Shown here piece by piece: positions 26,641-37,221 of a DNA stretch of 64,000 nt (positions are counted from its first letter, which is position 1; every line of letters starts with the position of its first letter). The DNA is from Manihot esculenta (Eukaryota > Streptophyta > Magnoliopsida > Malpighiales > Euphorbiaceae): NCBI RefSeq assembly GCF_001659605.2, contig NC_035168.2, positions 4,334,058 to 4,398,057 on the forward strand, written 5' to 3'. The notes under the pieces were generated by a model. That model was not told the origin of the DNA. It was given only the letters and a program-made list of their open reading frames with translations, and ran no database searches. The position numbers and the translations under genes were made by a program.

Positions 26641-27579
26641 AGGATAAATACAAAAAATATTTATATTTATCGAATTTTTATTTTAATATCTATAATTTAA
26701 AATTAATATTGATGATATGGATTTATATTAAAATATTTAAAATTTTTGTTAAGGCACAAATTAAGTTTTTAAATTAAATTAAAATAAACTTAATCTAATA
26801 ATTATCTACTATATAATTCTAAATTAATTTTATTTGTATCAAAATTTTAAAATTATTTTCTCAATTATCTTTTTTCTCTTATAAATTTTAGATTGAATAA
26901 CTTTGATTTACATTTATTTTTTACTAATGTGTTTATTTTATATTTTATTAATTTTTAATTTTCATGTCTTTTTAATCTTATTCAACCTTGTATTATTATT
27001 CCATATATTTAGGACTTATATTTTTTTTTAACTCTATGAATTAATTTTATGTAATAATTACATAATGTTAACTAGTTTTTTTTTTATTTTCTTAAAATGA
27101 TAAATTTATATTATAAAACTATATAATAATTGTGATACTTTTAATTGATAAAAAAAATTTATATAATTTGATTTTTTTTGTGTTATTTATAGTTATAGAT
27201 GTTAATGGAAAAAAAACTTGATAAAAATTTTAAAATTGCACTAACAGATTTAATCGATAATAAATATATTTAAATAAATAAAATCTCATATTTTACTCTC
27301 TAATTTTCAGTTTTGATAATTATTTTTTTATAATTATTTGGTGGAAATTAAGTGCCACATCCAATCCCACATCCATCGACTATATATAACAACATAATCA
27401 GATTTTAATTTTCCAACTATATAAAACAACATAATCATTTACTGTTTATTGTCATATCGCATCAACCTCATAAAAAAATTTTTTCCAAAAAACTAATTTT
27501 TAAGTCTATATAAGTAAAATTCATATTTTTAAATTTAAAATATATATATAAATATTTTTCACAGTTTAAAAATATATTA

Positions 27580-27720
27580 ATTAATTTTAATCATTAAATA
27601 TTTTAATATTTAATTTTTATTATTTTAAAAAATCTACTAATTATTCTTTTATTTTTACTAAAAATCTATTAGTAAAATTTTTAAAAATATTACAAATGAA
27701 AACTAAATAAATTTAATTTA
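27580..27720. repeat. MITE-like fragment (same family as 51910-52304)
   Basis: Words cattaaatattttaatattt, aaaaaatctactaatta and ttttactaaaaatctattag follow the central part of the element at 51910-52304 in the same order. The ends are lost. Confidence 0.4.
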
Positions 27721-27924
27721 ATTTTTTTATTAATTAAATTATATACTTTTATTTAAGGGTAAATAAATTTTTATTTAATATAATATTATTTATTTAATAA
27801 TAAAAATATTTTTATATAATAAATTTATTTTTTAAATTTAAAAATTATTTTCTATATTTTAGATTATATGGTAAGGGCATGGCTAGGTTATTATTTGGGT
27901 TATCATTTGATTAATTTTTGAACT

Positions 27925-28209
27925 AAATAAATTGATGATTGAAATTTAAGTATTTAAAAAATTAAAATTAATATGAATCAAATTGGTTTAATTAGATTCA
28001 ATTCGATTTGTCATAACCAAATTGAACGAAATAAATTGATGATTAAAATTTAAGTATTTAAAAAATTAAAATCAATACGAATCAAATCGATTTAAGGAAT
28101 TCAATTCAATTTATTAAAATCAAATTGAATTAAATAGATTGATGATTAAAATTTAAGTAATTAAAAAATTAAAATCAAATCGGTTTAATAGATTCAATTG
28201 GATTTGTCA
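27925..28209. repeat. Tandem repeat, nearly three units of about 104 bp
   Basis: Units start at 27925, 28029 and 28132 with aaata(a/g)attgatgatt followed by aaatttaagta and a aaaaaattaaaat word. The third unit is shorter. Each unit has a tcaaat(t/c)g(g/a)ttta motif. Periods are 104 and 103 bp. Non-coding. Confidence 0.85.
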
Positions 28210-28879
28210 GGCTTTTTAATAATTTTATTTTTTATACTTTATTTTTAATATTTTAAAATTTAATTAAAATATTTTAATATTTATTAGAGTTTAATATTCC
28301 TATATTATTAATATAATATAATATTAATAATTAATCGATTTGATTTAATTTTATTAATTATTTTTATTAAAATTAAAAGAAATTAATTGATGTTTTTAAA
28401 AAATTAAAATTAAATTAAATATAAAATAAAATCAAAATTTTAAATTAATTTTATTCGGGCCAATTGTATCGGTTTAAATCGAATATTATTTATTTAGACG
28501 TGATGATGAGCTAACGATTCTGTTAACGGATTAATTAAAGTTTTAATGGTTAGATATCATTGTTAAAAATTTTAAAAACACAAAATTAAATTAATTATTT
28601 TTAAATTATAAATAGAATTTAAAAAATTAGAAATTTTTGTTGGCAATTATCTCTAAATTAAATTTTATAGTTTACATTTATTAAAAAAAATTGACATAGA
28701 ATTATTAAAAATGATAAAGTTTTAAATTCTTTATCCATTATTTTTAAAACTTAATTAAACATTTAAAACTTGAAAATTATATAAATTCGTTGAGTAAAGT
28801 TTAAAGTAATTGTATTTTAAACATTTTTTTTGAAGCAATTGTATTTAAACTTATTTTGATTATTTAAATAGTTGTATAA

Positions 28880-29615
28880 AAGAAATGTGGATCAAATTTA
28901 TGCTATTTAATAATACATATTTTAATAATTTTATTTAAAATTTTTAAATTTTCATAATTTAATTTAAATTAAAATATTTACATAAAATTTATTCTAATTC
29001 GAAATCACAATAATAAGAAAAGATGTTATTATTTTGTAGTGATAATCATATGTGAATTTGTGATAAAAGTGATTAAAGCATGTTTCCTTGGGCAAAGCAC
29101 ATTCTAATCTTTTTAAAGTTATAATTAAAGGTTTAAGCCCCACTCGTAATCAAGCCACCTCTGTATTCTAGTAGTTTCCATGTAATTGCATATAAGTTAA
29201 CAATTTGCAAACTAACCCACAATCTATTGATAATTGGAATTATTAAATCCAAAAATATTTAAATTTTATTCTAATTTAAAATCACAATTGGAGAGATAAT
29301 ATATAATTGATTTTTTTTATTATTAAATATCAGTTTTCTTTGATGTATAGATGGAGAATAATTAATATTAAAAAATAAATATTTATGCAGTTTAATGTTT
29401 TTATTTAAATTTTTATATTTTAATAATTTAATTTAAAATTAAAAATTTACACAAATTTTGTCCTGATTTGAAATAGAAGATATTATTATTTTATAGTAAT
29501 AATCTTATGGAATAAATCACTCCAACAATGTAGCAAAGTAATTAAAGCATGTTTGCTGGCCAAAGCATTTTGGGTCTAATCTTTTTAAAGTTATAATTAA
29601 AGGTATAACCAATTG
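28880..29615. repeat. Diverged direct duplication (about 28910-29145 and 29380-29610)
   Basis: Both parts contain, in order, a taatttaa/ttaaaattaaaa tract, a ttattattttgtag/atag word, aataatc, gtaattaaagcatgtttgct-like and ctttttaaagttataattaa, about 470 bp apart. Several indels separate them. Non-coding; a source element is not recognised. Confidence 0.65.
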
Positions 29616-30970
29616 TTTGTAAGGAAAGATTTTATAAGAATAATTCAATTCAGTTTAATTTATTTTTTTATTTAAAATAAGAATATTTATTATTTAATTT
29701 TACAAAAATTTATTATTAACCAATAATAATAATAATAAAAGGAAATAGCCAAAAAAAATTAAATATTACTTATTTTTATAATTATACCTTTTTTTTTAAT
29801 AATTACGCATCAAATTATACATGTTGAATTAATTACACACTGTGGTTGTTAATTATCCTTAAATTTAACGGCTATTTATCACTCCAGCAATGTAGAATCA
29901 TTAAAAATTAAAAGTTTAGAATATAATTATAAAAATAAGTTTAAGAATTTTTTACCATTTTTCTAAATTAACTTATAAATTTAGTTTTTTATTCTTTTTA
30001 TTTTTAATATTTTTTATAAGAACAATATTTTTTTTATTATTTTTATAATTAAAAAACATATGTTTTTCATTCCATCATTCAATTTAATTTTTAAATAAAA
30101 TGAAATTTTAATTTTTAACATTAAAATTATTATAATTTCATTAGTAATAGATACTTTAATAGTCAATAATATAACATTTATTTTTTTTATAATTTTTTTT
30201 GAAACATTAACATTATAGAATTTATTGAATATTTATAAGTAAAAATTCATATTTAAATTAAAATTAAAATCTTTTAATATTTTAAAAATATCTTAAATAA
30301 GAGAGATATATTAGAAAGAAACGAATAGAAAAGAAGAAAATAAAAAATTAGCTAATTTAAATGTGATTTCTTTTATTATTATCTTATTTTTTTTTTGTGA
30401 GTAATAAAAAAAAATTTATAAAAGAATTGAAAATAAAAAGATAAAAAAAATACAACAACACTATAATTTTAATGCTTAGAGTAATAAAAAATATTTCATT
30501 CGATCTAAAAGTTTCGAGAAAAAAATTAGAATGTAATTTGCAAAAATAATAAAGTTTAGATTGTTTTGGCTATTATTTTTAATAATAATAATAAATTTTA
30601 TTATATAAAATTTAAAATATTAAATAAATGTAAATATTTAAAATTTTTTTAATACCCCAAATAATAATAATTTGATGCAGTTTCATCCTAAAAGGGCCTA
30701 GAGCTGGTAAAACAGTTGATCAAAGGCTCTTTTGAATGTACTTAAATGGGCTTGAGTAAATGGAATCACATTTGGGCCTCAATTGAGACTCTTCGCAAAG
30801 TTTGGGCAAAATATTTTTTTACATTTTCTAAATCTTTTACAAAGTATTTTGTATTATTTTATTTTTCCCTAACGTCTCCATGACGATTGTTTGTTGGAAA
30901 ATTTCTCACACGTATTTAATATATGCACATTCAGAGACTTACCATAATTTTATTTATTCGCCGTTTATTC

Positions 30971-31301
30971 TATATATTTAGGGCGTGTAAAAATTTTCCG
31001 TTTTGCCTATCTGTCCCCTTCACCGCTAACACCTAAAACGTTATCCAATCGGAATATACCACAATTTCCAGAACCATTGGACGGTGACTGCACGCGCCTT
31101 ATTGATGCGTGGCTTCTGTACGATGATTTTAAAAATCCGTACACAGACGCTCTCTGAGGGCCTCGTGGCACTGTACCGCCACCACAAAGCACCAAAAACA
31201 AGCCACCACCTTCATTTTCAACAGACACAGGCGAGGTTGCTGATTTAGGGTTTTAGCTAAATCTCCAAATATCTCGAAATATCTTCCAAATTTCTCCATC
31301 A
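30971..31301 (+). promoter_or_regulatory. Probable core promoter and 5' leader of the WRC gene
   Basis: A tatatattta TATA-like box at 30971 is followed by a sharp rise in GC up to the ATG at 31302. The leader region contains agggttttagc (31246), a telo-box-like word frequent in plant leaders. The transcription start is not determined. Confidence 0.4.
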
Positions 31302-32368
31302 ATGAGGATCAGGAAATACTGGAATCCTCCTCCTCCTTATCTTTCGTCACCCTCACTACCGCTACCACCGCCGGATCTAGTCTCATCAACTTCTCAACCA
31401 CCACGGCCGCCTCAGTGGCCGAGAACCCACAGATCACGAAACATGCACCAGAAAAGAAGAATCAACGTTTCCATTTGCGCTAATCAGGTGCATATAACTG
31501 GAAAAGAAAATTAGTTTTCTATTCTTTGTCCTGCTTGCCTTTGAAGCTTTTTTGTTCTTCTTCAAGATTAGTAGCTGACACAGTAGGTGGTTTTCGATGC
31601 TGTAAATTAGAAACCAAGCACCGGCGTCGGAGGAGGACGGAGTACTAACAAGGAGAAAAGCTCCAAAGAAATTATTGAGGGGTTAATTTCTTTCGTTATT
31701 CTTTAACATCAACACCATATTTACAGTTTAATCTTGTCCTTTATGAATTTTCTTGTGCTATTGTGTAGTGTAAATGATGGCAAATGTAGCAACTCCATTA
31801 GTGCAGAAACATCAGCTGCAAGCTCGGTTTCTTCATCCTTATCTCGCCATGGTATGAGATAAACTTCCATATTAATACAAATTAATTATTACTGTATAAT
31901 TATAATAGTGATTATTCATTAATTATCCGGTAAAAATTAATTAATTTGGGGGGGGGGGTGGTAATAGGATGGTGGTATGAGGAAGAGAAAATGTTTCCAT
32001 TGAAGAAAAGAAGGATTAGCTTGGAAAGATTCACAGCACAAGAGTGTGAGAACAAAAACGAGGAGATCAAGGAGGTGACCAGTACCAGTAGCTGGAGGTG
32101 CAGTAGGGCAAATGGGGTGGGATGGAGATGCAGCAATCAGAGACGTGAAGGCTATGCCTTGTGTGAGCATCACATCAATCACTCGAGGATGAGAGATCGG
32201 AAACGACGTCGGAATCCTTCATCAAATGCATCCAGAAGGTGTTGGGGATCGAAGCAGCAGCAGCAGAGTGGTGGAAAAGATTATGAGGTTGGCAAGAAGA
32301 GAGGGAGAAGGATGTTGATGATAAGCACTATACTTGACCGCACAGTGCCTTTGCTTGCTACTACCTAG
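31302..32368 (+). CDS. WRC-domain nuclear protein (GRF-like zinc-finger family, no QLQ domain)
   Basis: Small basic protein, 246 aa, from exons 31302-31487, 31611-31681, 31769-31851 and 31968-32368. All introns are GT-AG and the phases fit. It begins MRIRK followed by a Pro/Ser-rich region, a linker, then GWWYEEEKMFPLKKRRISLE. The WRC domain is in the last exon: three Cys and a His with spacing Cx9Cx10CxxH (WRCSRANGVGWRC ... YALCEHH), followed by a basic MRDRKRRR nuclear localisation stretch. In growth-regulating factors this domain binds DNA; here the QLQ partner domain is absent, as in the separate small WRC family. The tail is basic, with a Gln run. Intron 3 ends in an 11-G run just before the acceptor. 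The last exon is duplicated at 54610. Exons 1-3 are short and predicted only from splice signals and frame, so they are less certain than exon 4. Confidence 0.83.
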
Positions 32369-32494
32369 AGATCGAGCAGAGACACCGGAACATCTCCATG
32401 TACATATGCCTCCTCTTTTCTTTTCTTTCCTTTTCTGTTTTTCTGTTATTTTCTTGGATTAACACAGAAGTTTTTTAATCAGTCAGTCCTTATG

Positions 32495-32517
32495 TATATA
32501 TATATATATATATATAT
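32495..32517. repeat. TA microsatellite after the WRC gene
   Basis: About 11 TA units lie roughly 125 bp after the WRC stop. The paralogous copy near 55051-55065 has a shorter run, showing length change since the duplication. Confidence 0.85.
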
Positions 32518-32904
32518 CAAATGATCGTCTTGTTTTCTTTAGAAATTGGGATTATAGTATGAAAAAAAAACCAGTACTGGGTTTTTCTAAAGGCGAGCCT
32601 GGGCTAGGGAGCCCACTGTTAGTGTTGGAAATCTTAGAGGCTATAACTTCCCCTTAAGATAAAGTCACATGAAGCTTTGCCTGCCAGGTCATTTATGGCC
32701 TCTGTCTAACTTGTTCATAATAATTTCCAGTTCACCACCATTTTTTTTTCTATCTATTTTAGGAAAATAAACTGCCTCTTCAAAAAATAATAGCAATAAG
32801 GATCTTTAGAGACCGTTGAAAAAAACCGGAAAAAACTTAACTTAACAATGAGTTATATTTATACAGGAGAAAGAAAATCAAGGAAAACCCAACCTAGCAT
32901 TGTC

Positions 32905-33420
32905 ATGTTAAGTGAAAAAATATGGAACAATCTCATATATAGATAATAGGTACAAAACAAGATCCAAGTAAAATTATATATGCTCCAAACAAGGAAAGAA
33001 AACAAGCAAAAATAAACCAAGTTACAACCAGGCCACAAAATTTTTTCTCTATGATGGAGTTCCTGCTTGACAAGGCATCATCCGTCCAATTCACACCATG
33101 GGACGAAGAGCTAGAATACTCTAAACTCCTTTTATTGTTAAAAGTTCAGCTACATTTGAGTCTACAATACCAACAGGATAAAAGAAAATACACATAAACA
33201 TACTATGTGAGTTACGCAACACACCTCCAATAGCTACTGAACCCGACTTTCCAAAAAGGAACCATCAACGTTCCATTTAATCCATAATGGATAGAACTTA
33301 ATCCAAAAGGAATTAGGCTGGGGCCTAGAGCAAGAAGAATACCAACATTTGATAAAAGATTCATGCCTGAATAAGGAAAAGAGGCATCCAACGCTTTCAT
33401 CCAAGTGGATGCATGGTAAA
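32905..33420 (-). pseudogene. LINE 3' fragment (RNase H domain), decayed
   Basis: The minus strand reads, across stops, GKSGSVAIGGVLRNSHSMF and then GIVDSNVAELLTIK, the core of a plant LINE RNase H domain. It continues in copy II as FRIQHAHRKV and FCGLVVTW, its C-terminal end. The catalytic start region is broken by frame changes. It is the same general type as the full LINE nearby but another copy. It lies in block D and was duplicated with it. Confidence 0.65.
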
Positions 33421-33492
33421 TGATAAGAGAGTATAATAAAGCCTCTGAAAGAAGAAATGATTCAATACAATTATTATAAATGATTATATATT

Positions 33493-34450
33493 AGCCACTG
33501 ATCATATGGTATAATTTAAGTTAATTTAAAAATATATTATAATACACGACAGAAACTTGAGTGTAATTCAAATTAATTAAATATATAGAATTTTTTTAAT
33601 AAAATTGATATTAAAAAATAGTAACGAACAAACCGACTGCATTTAAATTAAAAGAGATAAAAAAAATTATAACCTTATTAATTCATTAATTTTTAATAAA
33701 ATTATATCTTTTACTAGACTATTATTAATTTTTAATAAAATTATTTTACTATATTTCTTTCAATTTATTATTAATTATATCTTTAGCTTAAATTTTGTTA
33801 AATTAATCATTTATTGGATTAACACAGAAGTTTTAATCAGTCAGTCTATATATTTACCAAATGATCATCTTGTTTTCTTTAAATAAATGGGATTATAGTA
33901 TGAAAAAATAACCAGTACAATAATCTTACCACAAGGAATAGCTTAGGAACTTTTTTCTTTAGAATATCTTTTAATTTATTGATAATATCGTGTTACTATC
34001 AATAATTAGGGTTTAAAGAAATTGAGAATTTTATTTTACTTTATGAACATAATTAGTATTTTCTAAGATATGAGATTTTTTTATTAATAGTAACAATAAA
34101 ATATCAAAAAATAATTATATATATAATTGTTTGATTTCTGAAACGAAAATATAATATTATAAATTAAAAATAATAGCAAATATAAAAAAGTTAATATTAA
34201 TGCATCTTGATAAATATGATTAATTTTATAATTAATAATTAAAATCGTAACATCATCGAAAAGAATTTAAACAATGTCCGTTTTATTTATTTAGCCATTT
34301 AGCCGTCAATTATGATATGACAGCTAACTGTAAACATTAATTTACTTTGCTTAATCAATGATTTTTTTTCATTGCTTAAATGGCAAAGCTGGTAGCAAGT
34401 CCTTGCATCCATATCAAATCTTTAGCTGCCTTCTCAACGGGGGATGATAG
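33493..34450. repeat. AT-rich block A, copy I
   Basis: Matches 53395-54609 and 57690-58890 along its length (ctgatcatatggta, aaccttattaattcattg, aatcttaccacaaggaatagcttagg, gtgttactatcaataattagggttt). Three copies in the window. Non-coding; it always precedes a sequence derived from WRC exon 4. Confidence 0.8.
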
Positions 34451-34516
34451 GATGGTGGTATAAGGAAAGAGAAAATGTTTGCATTGAATAAAAGAAGGAT
34501 TAGCTTGGAAAGTTTC
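34451..34516 (+). pseudogene. Stump of WRC exon 4 (5' part only)
   Basis: The words gatggtggtataaggaaaga, gaaaatgtttgcattga and aaaagaaggattagcttgga match the first 66 bases of exon 4 of the WRC gene (31968-32035). A one-base insertion and an in-frame stop (ttgaataaaag) disable it. It stops before the WRC domain and runs into a TTC-rich tract. Confidence 0.8.
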
Positions 34517-34536
34517 AATGAGATTTTTTTCTTTAT

Positions 34537-34906
34537 TCTTCTTCTTCTTCTTCTTCTTCTTCTTCTTCTTCTTCTTCTTCTTCTTCTTCTTCTTCTTCTT
34601 CTTCTTCTTCTTCTTCTTCTTCTTCCTCCTACCCAGCAACTTTTTCTTCTTTTTCTTCTTTTTCTTCTTCTTCCTCCTACCCAGCAACTTTTTCTTCTTT
34701 TTCTTCTTCTTCTTCTTTCTACCCAGCAACTTTTTCTTCTTCTTCTTCTTCTTCTTCTTCTTTCTACCCAGCAACTTTTTCTTCTTCTTCTTCTTCTTTC
34801 TTCTTCTTCTTCTTCCTACCCAACAACTTTTTCTTCTTCTTCTTCTTCTTTCTTCTTCTTCTTCTTCCTACCCAGCAACTTTTTCTTTTTCTTCTTCTTC
34901 TTCTGG
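34537..34906. repeat. (TTC)n array with interspersed ctacccagcaac units
   Basis: A long TTC/CTT microsatellite is broken at intervals of about 40-50 bp by ctaccca(g/a)caac, six times. It is a compound minisatellite on a microsatellite background. The very long frames across it (poly-Leu, poly-Phe or poly-Lys) are artefacts. The equivalent place in copy II (58957) has no such array, so it arose or inserted after the tandem duplication. Confidence 0.9.
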
Positions 34907-35105
34907 AATTTCACATTGAAAGAAGGATATTTTTGGAAAAAATCATCACATCTCACTTTTGACTCTTTGACCAAACGGTTTAAATGGACGGAAGGACTAC
35001 GAATTTGGACGGAAGAGAAAGTGAGGGACTTAAGTGTTGGGTTACCAAAATAGAGGGACAGAAGTGTTAATTACGTTAAACCTCAGGGACTAAAAAGTAA
35101 TTTTC
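34907..35105. mobile_element. MITE-like end adjoining the TTC array
   Basis: The sequence ends in cctcagggactaaaaagtaattttccct (34-bp region 35083-35109), the kind of terminus often seen in non-autonomous DNA transposons of plants, and carries ggtttaaatggacgga inside. It is present in copy I and absent at the paralogous position in copy II. The matching left terminus is not clear because it abuts the TTC array. Identification is tentative. Confidence 0.4.
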
Positions 35106-35596
35106 CCTAAATTTAATAGAGTATTATTAATTTTTAATAAAATTATTTATATTATATTTCTTTTAATTTATCATTAATTATATCTTTGACTTAAATTTCG
35201 TTAAGTTATAATCATACTTATCTCGGAAGGAATGCTAAAAACATAACAATTTGTATCATTGGAGAATTTCGACAGGGAGATTAAAATAAAAAAAACACAC
35301 AACATTATACTCATTTAACTTTTTAAATTTATAAAAATTTAAAATACAGTTTAAAATATAATTAGTTATTAATTTACCTGTTTTCAAATTAAATTATATA
35401 TGATAATATGATGTTTAATTATTATTATTGTTATAAATCAAATTTTGAATAAATTATAATTTTTTTCAGATGTTTAATAAATTAATTTTAATTAGTATAA
35501 TGATATAAATATATATTTAAAAATGTGTATTCATTCTATTGGCTTTAAATGAAAAATACAAAATATTATATGTGTAAATTTATTCCATCCATAGTT
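35106..35596. repeat. AT-rich block B, copy I (left of LINE insertion)
   Basis: Matches 59060-59550 (for example tcggaaggaatgctaaaaac, ggagaatttcgacag, attaattttaattagtata). The match breaks at 35596, where the LINE begins, and resumes at 51635. Confidence 0.85.
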
Positions 35597-35869
35597 TTTT
35601 TTTTTTTTTAAATATTTGTGGTTTTATTATTGTATTAAAGAAGTCACAATAAAAGGAGGTGGATTAACGTATCAAACTCCTAAGCCTGATTCGGAATGGA
35701 CATCCATTGTTAATAAATGACAACCACATTCGCAGACCTATAGCTAAAACAACATTTAGCATCAACGATCTCACTTAAAAGAGATTTACAATCACTAACA
35801 ATCAAACCAAAAGATAATATAATGGTAAAACCTGATGAATTAATTGCTTGAATAATTGAAAGGCATTCG

Positions 35870-37135
35870 ATTCAATCAGAACCCGTTGCCAACCTTCACT
35901 CTTTATCTAACTTAAAACTTCAACAATGCCTATAGCTTCTGCGTTTTTTGTTGAGAAGAAACCTGGATAACGCCAGGTTTTAGCCGCCACAAACTCCCTA
36001 TATAAGTCACGTACAACAGCATCTAAACCCACAAAACCCAGACTCGGACCGGTAGATGCATCCACTTTGACCTTCATCCATCCTTTCAGTGGCCGTTGCC
36101 ATGAATGCAGGTGGTCTGAACTTGGTGCAGCAGCAGTAACTAAGGAAGAAGCAGCAGCAACAGTCCAATTTTGTAGGAATCGTGAGGCCATATGGGAAAC
36201 TTGAGAGGGAGACTGTCCTTTATGTTCCCACACAATAACATTCCTATTAGTCCATAATACCTAACAAACCATGAGTATTAATTTGCATTTATCAACAGAG
36301 GCTGGAACAAATACAGTTAAGAACTAATCCATCAATGAATTAATACTTGGATACTACCATACTATGTCAGTTTGCATCCAAACTTCTCGAGTAAAAGAAC
36401 ATTGAATCAAACTATGCCTTATAGTCTCACTTCCACGCTAACAAACCGGACATACATTATAGACTTGCATCTGACGTCGTTGAAGCATATCATAACAAGG
36501 CACCACATTTGAAAGTGCCCTCCAAACAAAATTAAGAACTTTAGGGGGCATCTTGCATTTCCAAAACTTGCTCCAAAGGCCCGAGATAGATGCAGGAGGA
36601 GAAGGATAAGAACACTATAGCTTATAAGCACTTTTCACAGAAAATTCTCCATCTCGTTCATGCTTACAACTAATGCAGTCTGACACCCACGATCTCCCAA
36701 GTGGAATTGATAGAATCTGTTGAACATCTCGTTCATTAAACACAGAGGCAATAAGAGGCAAATTCCAATGGTTCTCAACAATTAAATCAGAAACACAATT
36801 AATAACACAAGGCTTAGGAAGAGGTGTAGAAATAAAAGAATCGTGAGGATCAGGTAACCATGGAGAGTGCCATACAGAAATATCACTACTCGAACCCACT
36901 TGCCAAACAATGCCTTGTTGTACCAGTGACCAAGACTCCCAAATAGAACGCCATACATAGCTAGAATTATAACCAAGTGATGTTGTCCAAAGCGACGAAC
37001 TAGGAAAATATCATGCTTTCATGACGCGGGCCACAATAGATGAAGGTCGAGTAAGCAAACGCCAACACTGCTTGCCTAGAAGTGCCAAATTAAAATCATG
37101 AATCCTCTTGAATCCCAAGCCCCCAGCCCCTTTAT
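35870..37135 (-). pseudogene. LINE ORF2 C-terminal part: zf-RVT and RNase H domains
   Basis: Minus-strand frames read GGLGFKRIHDFNLALLGKQ (37100), ISVWHSPWLPDP (36870), DGEFSVKSAYKL (36640), then after a stop the zinc-binding reverse-transcriptase module with CPVC (36445), and then KGWMKVKVDAS (36090), the start of the RNase H domain. This is the usual order after the reverse transcriptase of plant L1 elements. Several stops and frame changes are present. It continues upstream at 45276, on the other side of the nested chromovirus. Confidence 0.85.
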
Positions 37136-37140
37136 GCTTC

Positions 37141-37221
37141 TGTAATACCCGGCTCGAGTCCGGCCTCGGAATTCCTGTCGTCTGGTGGAATCTCGGGTGT
37201 CGAAACCCTTGAGAAGGGTAA
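37141..37221 (+). repeat. 5' LTR, first 81 bp (left of inversion breakpoint)
   Basis: tgtaatacccggctcgagtc and the following bases match 43151-43231 of the complete LTR with about three differences. The match stops exactly at gggtaa, where the inverted polymerase sequence begins. Confidence 0.93.

Larger units (their letters stand above)
22761..30970. other. Large AT-rich intergenic region, no supported gene
   Basis: About 8 kb without a coding frame of substance. Recognisable pieces are listed separately: tandem repeats at 27925-28209, a duplicated block at 28880-29615, a promoter-like block at 26400-26640 and a MITE-like fragment near 27580-27720. A short GC-richer stretch at 24290-24560 (with cctcccacgtggagccc) has no recognisable content. 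The rest looks like decayed transposon or simple AT-rich DNA. Confidence 0.6.
32369..33492. repeat. Downstream block D, copy I (paralogous to 54925-55806 plus 57402-57690)
   Basis: From the WRC stop codon onwards this block matches 54925-55801 almost base for base (for example tagagatcgagcagagac, gggctagggagcccactgtt, ctgcctcttcaaaaaataat), then continues at 57407 after an insertion in the other copy. Relative to copy II it lacks about 145 bp (between tcac and accatg at 33090-33100), with a short cac microhomology at the junction. Part of the larger tandem duplication. Confidence 0.85.

Noticed and set aside
34376..35053. Long frames across the TTC array (poly-Leu, poly-Phe, poly-Lys)
   Set aside because: They are translations of a microsatellite; no complex sequence or conserved domain is present.
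37132..37221. C-terminal end of the long gag-pol frame
   Set aside because: The last 30 or so residues read through the inversion breakpoint into LTR sequence and are not retroelement protein.
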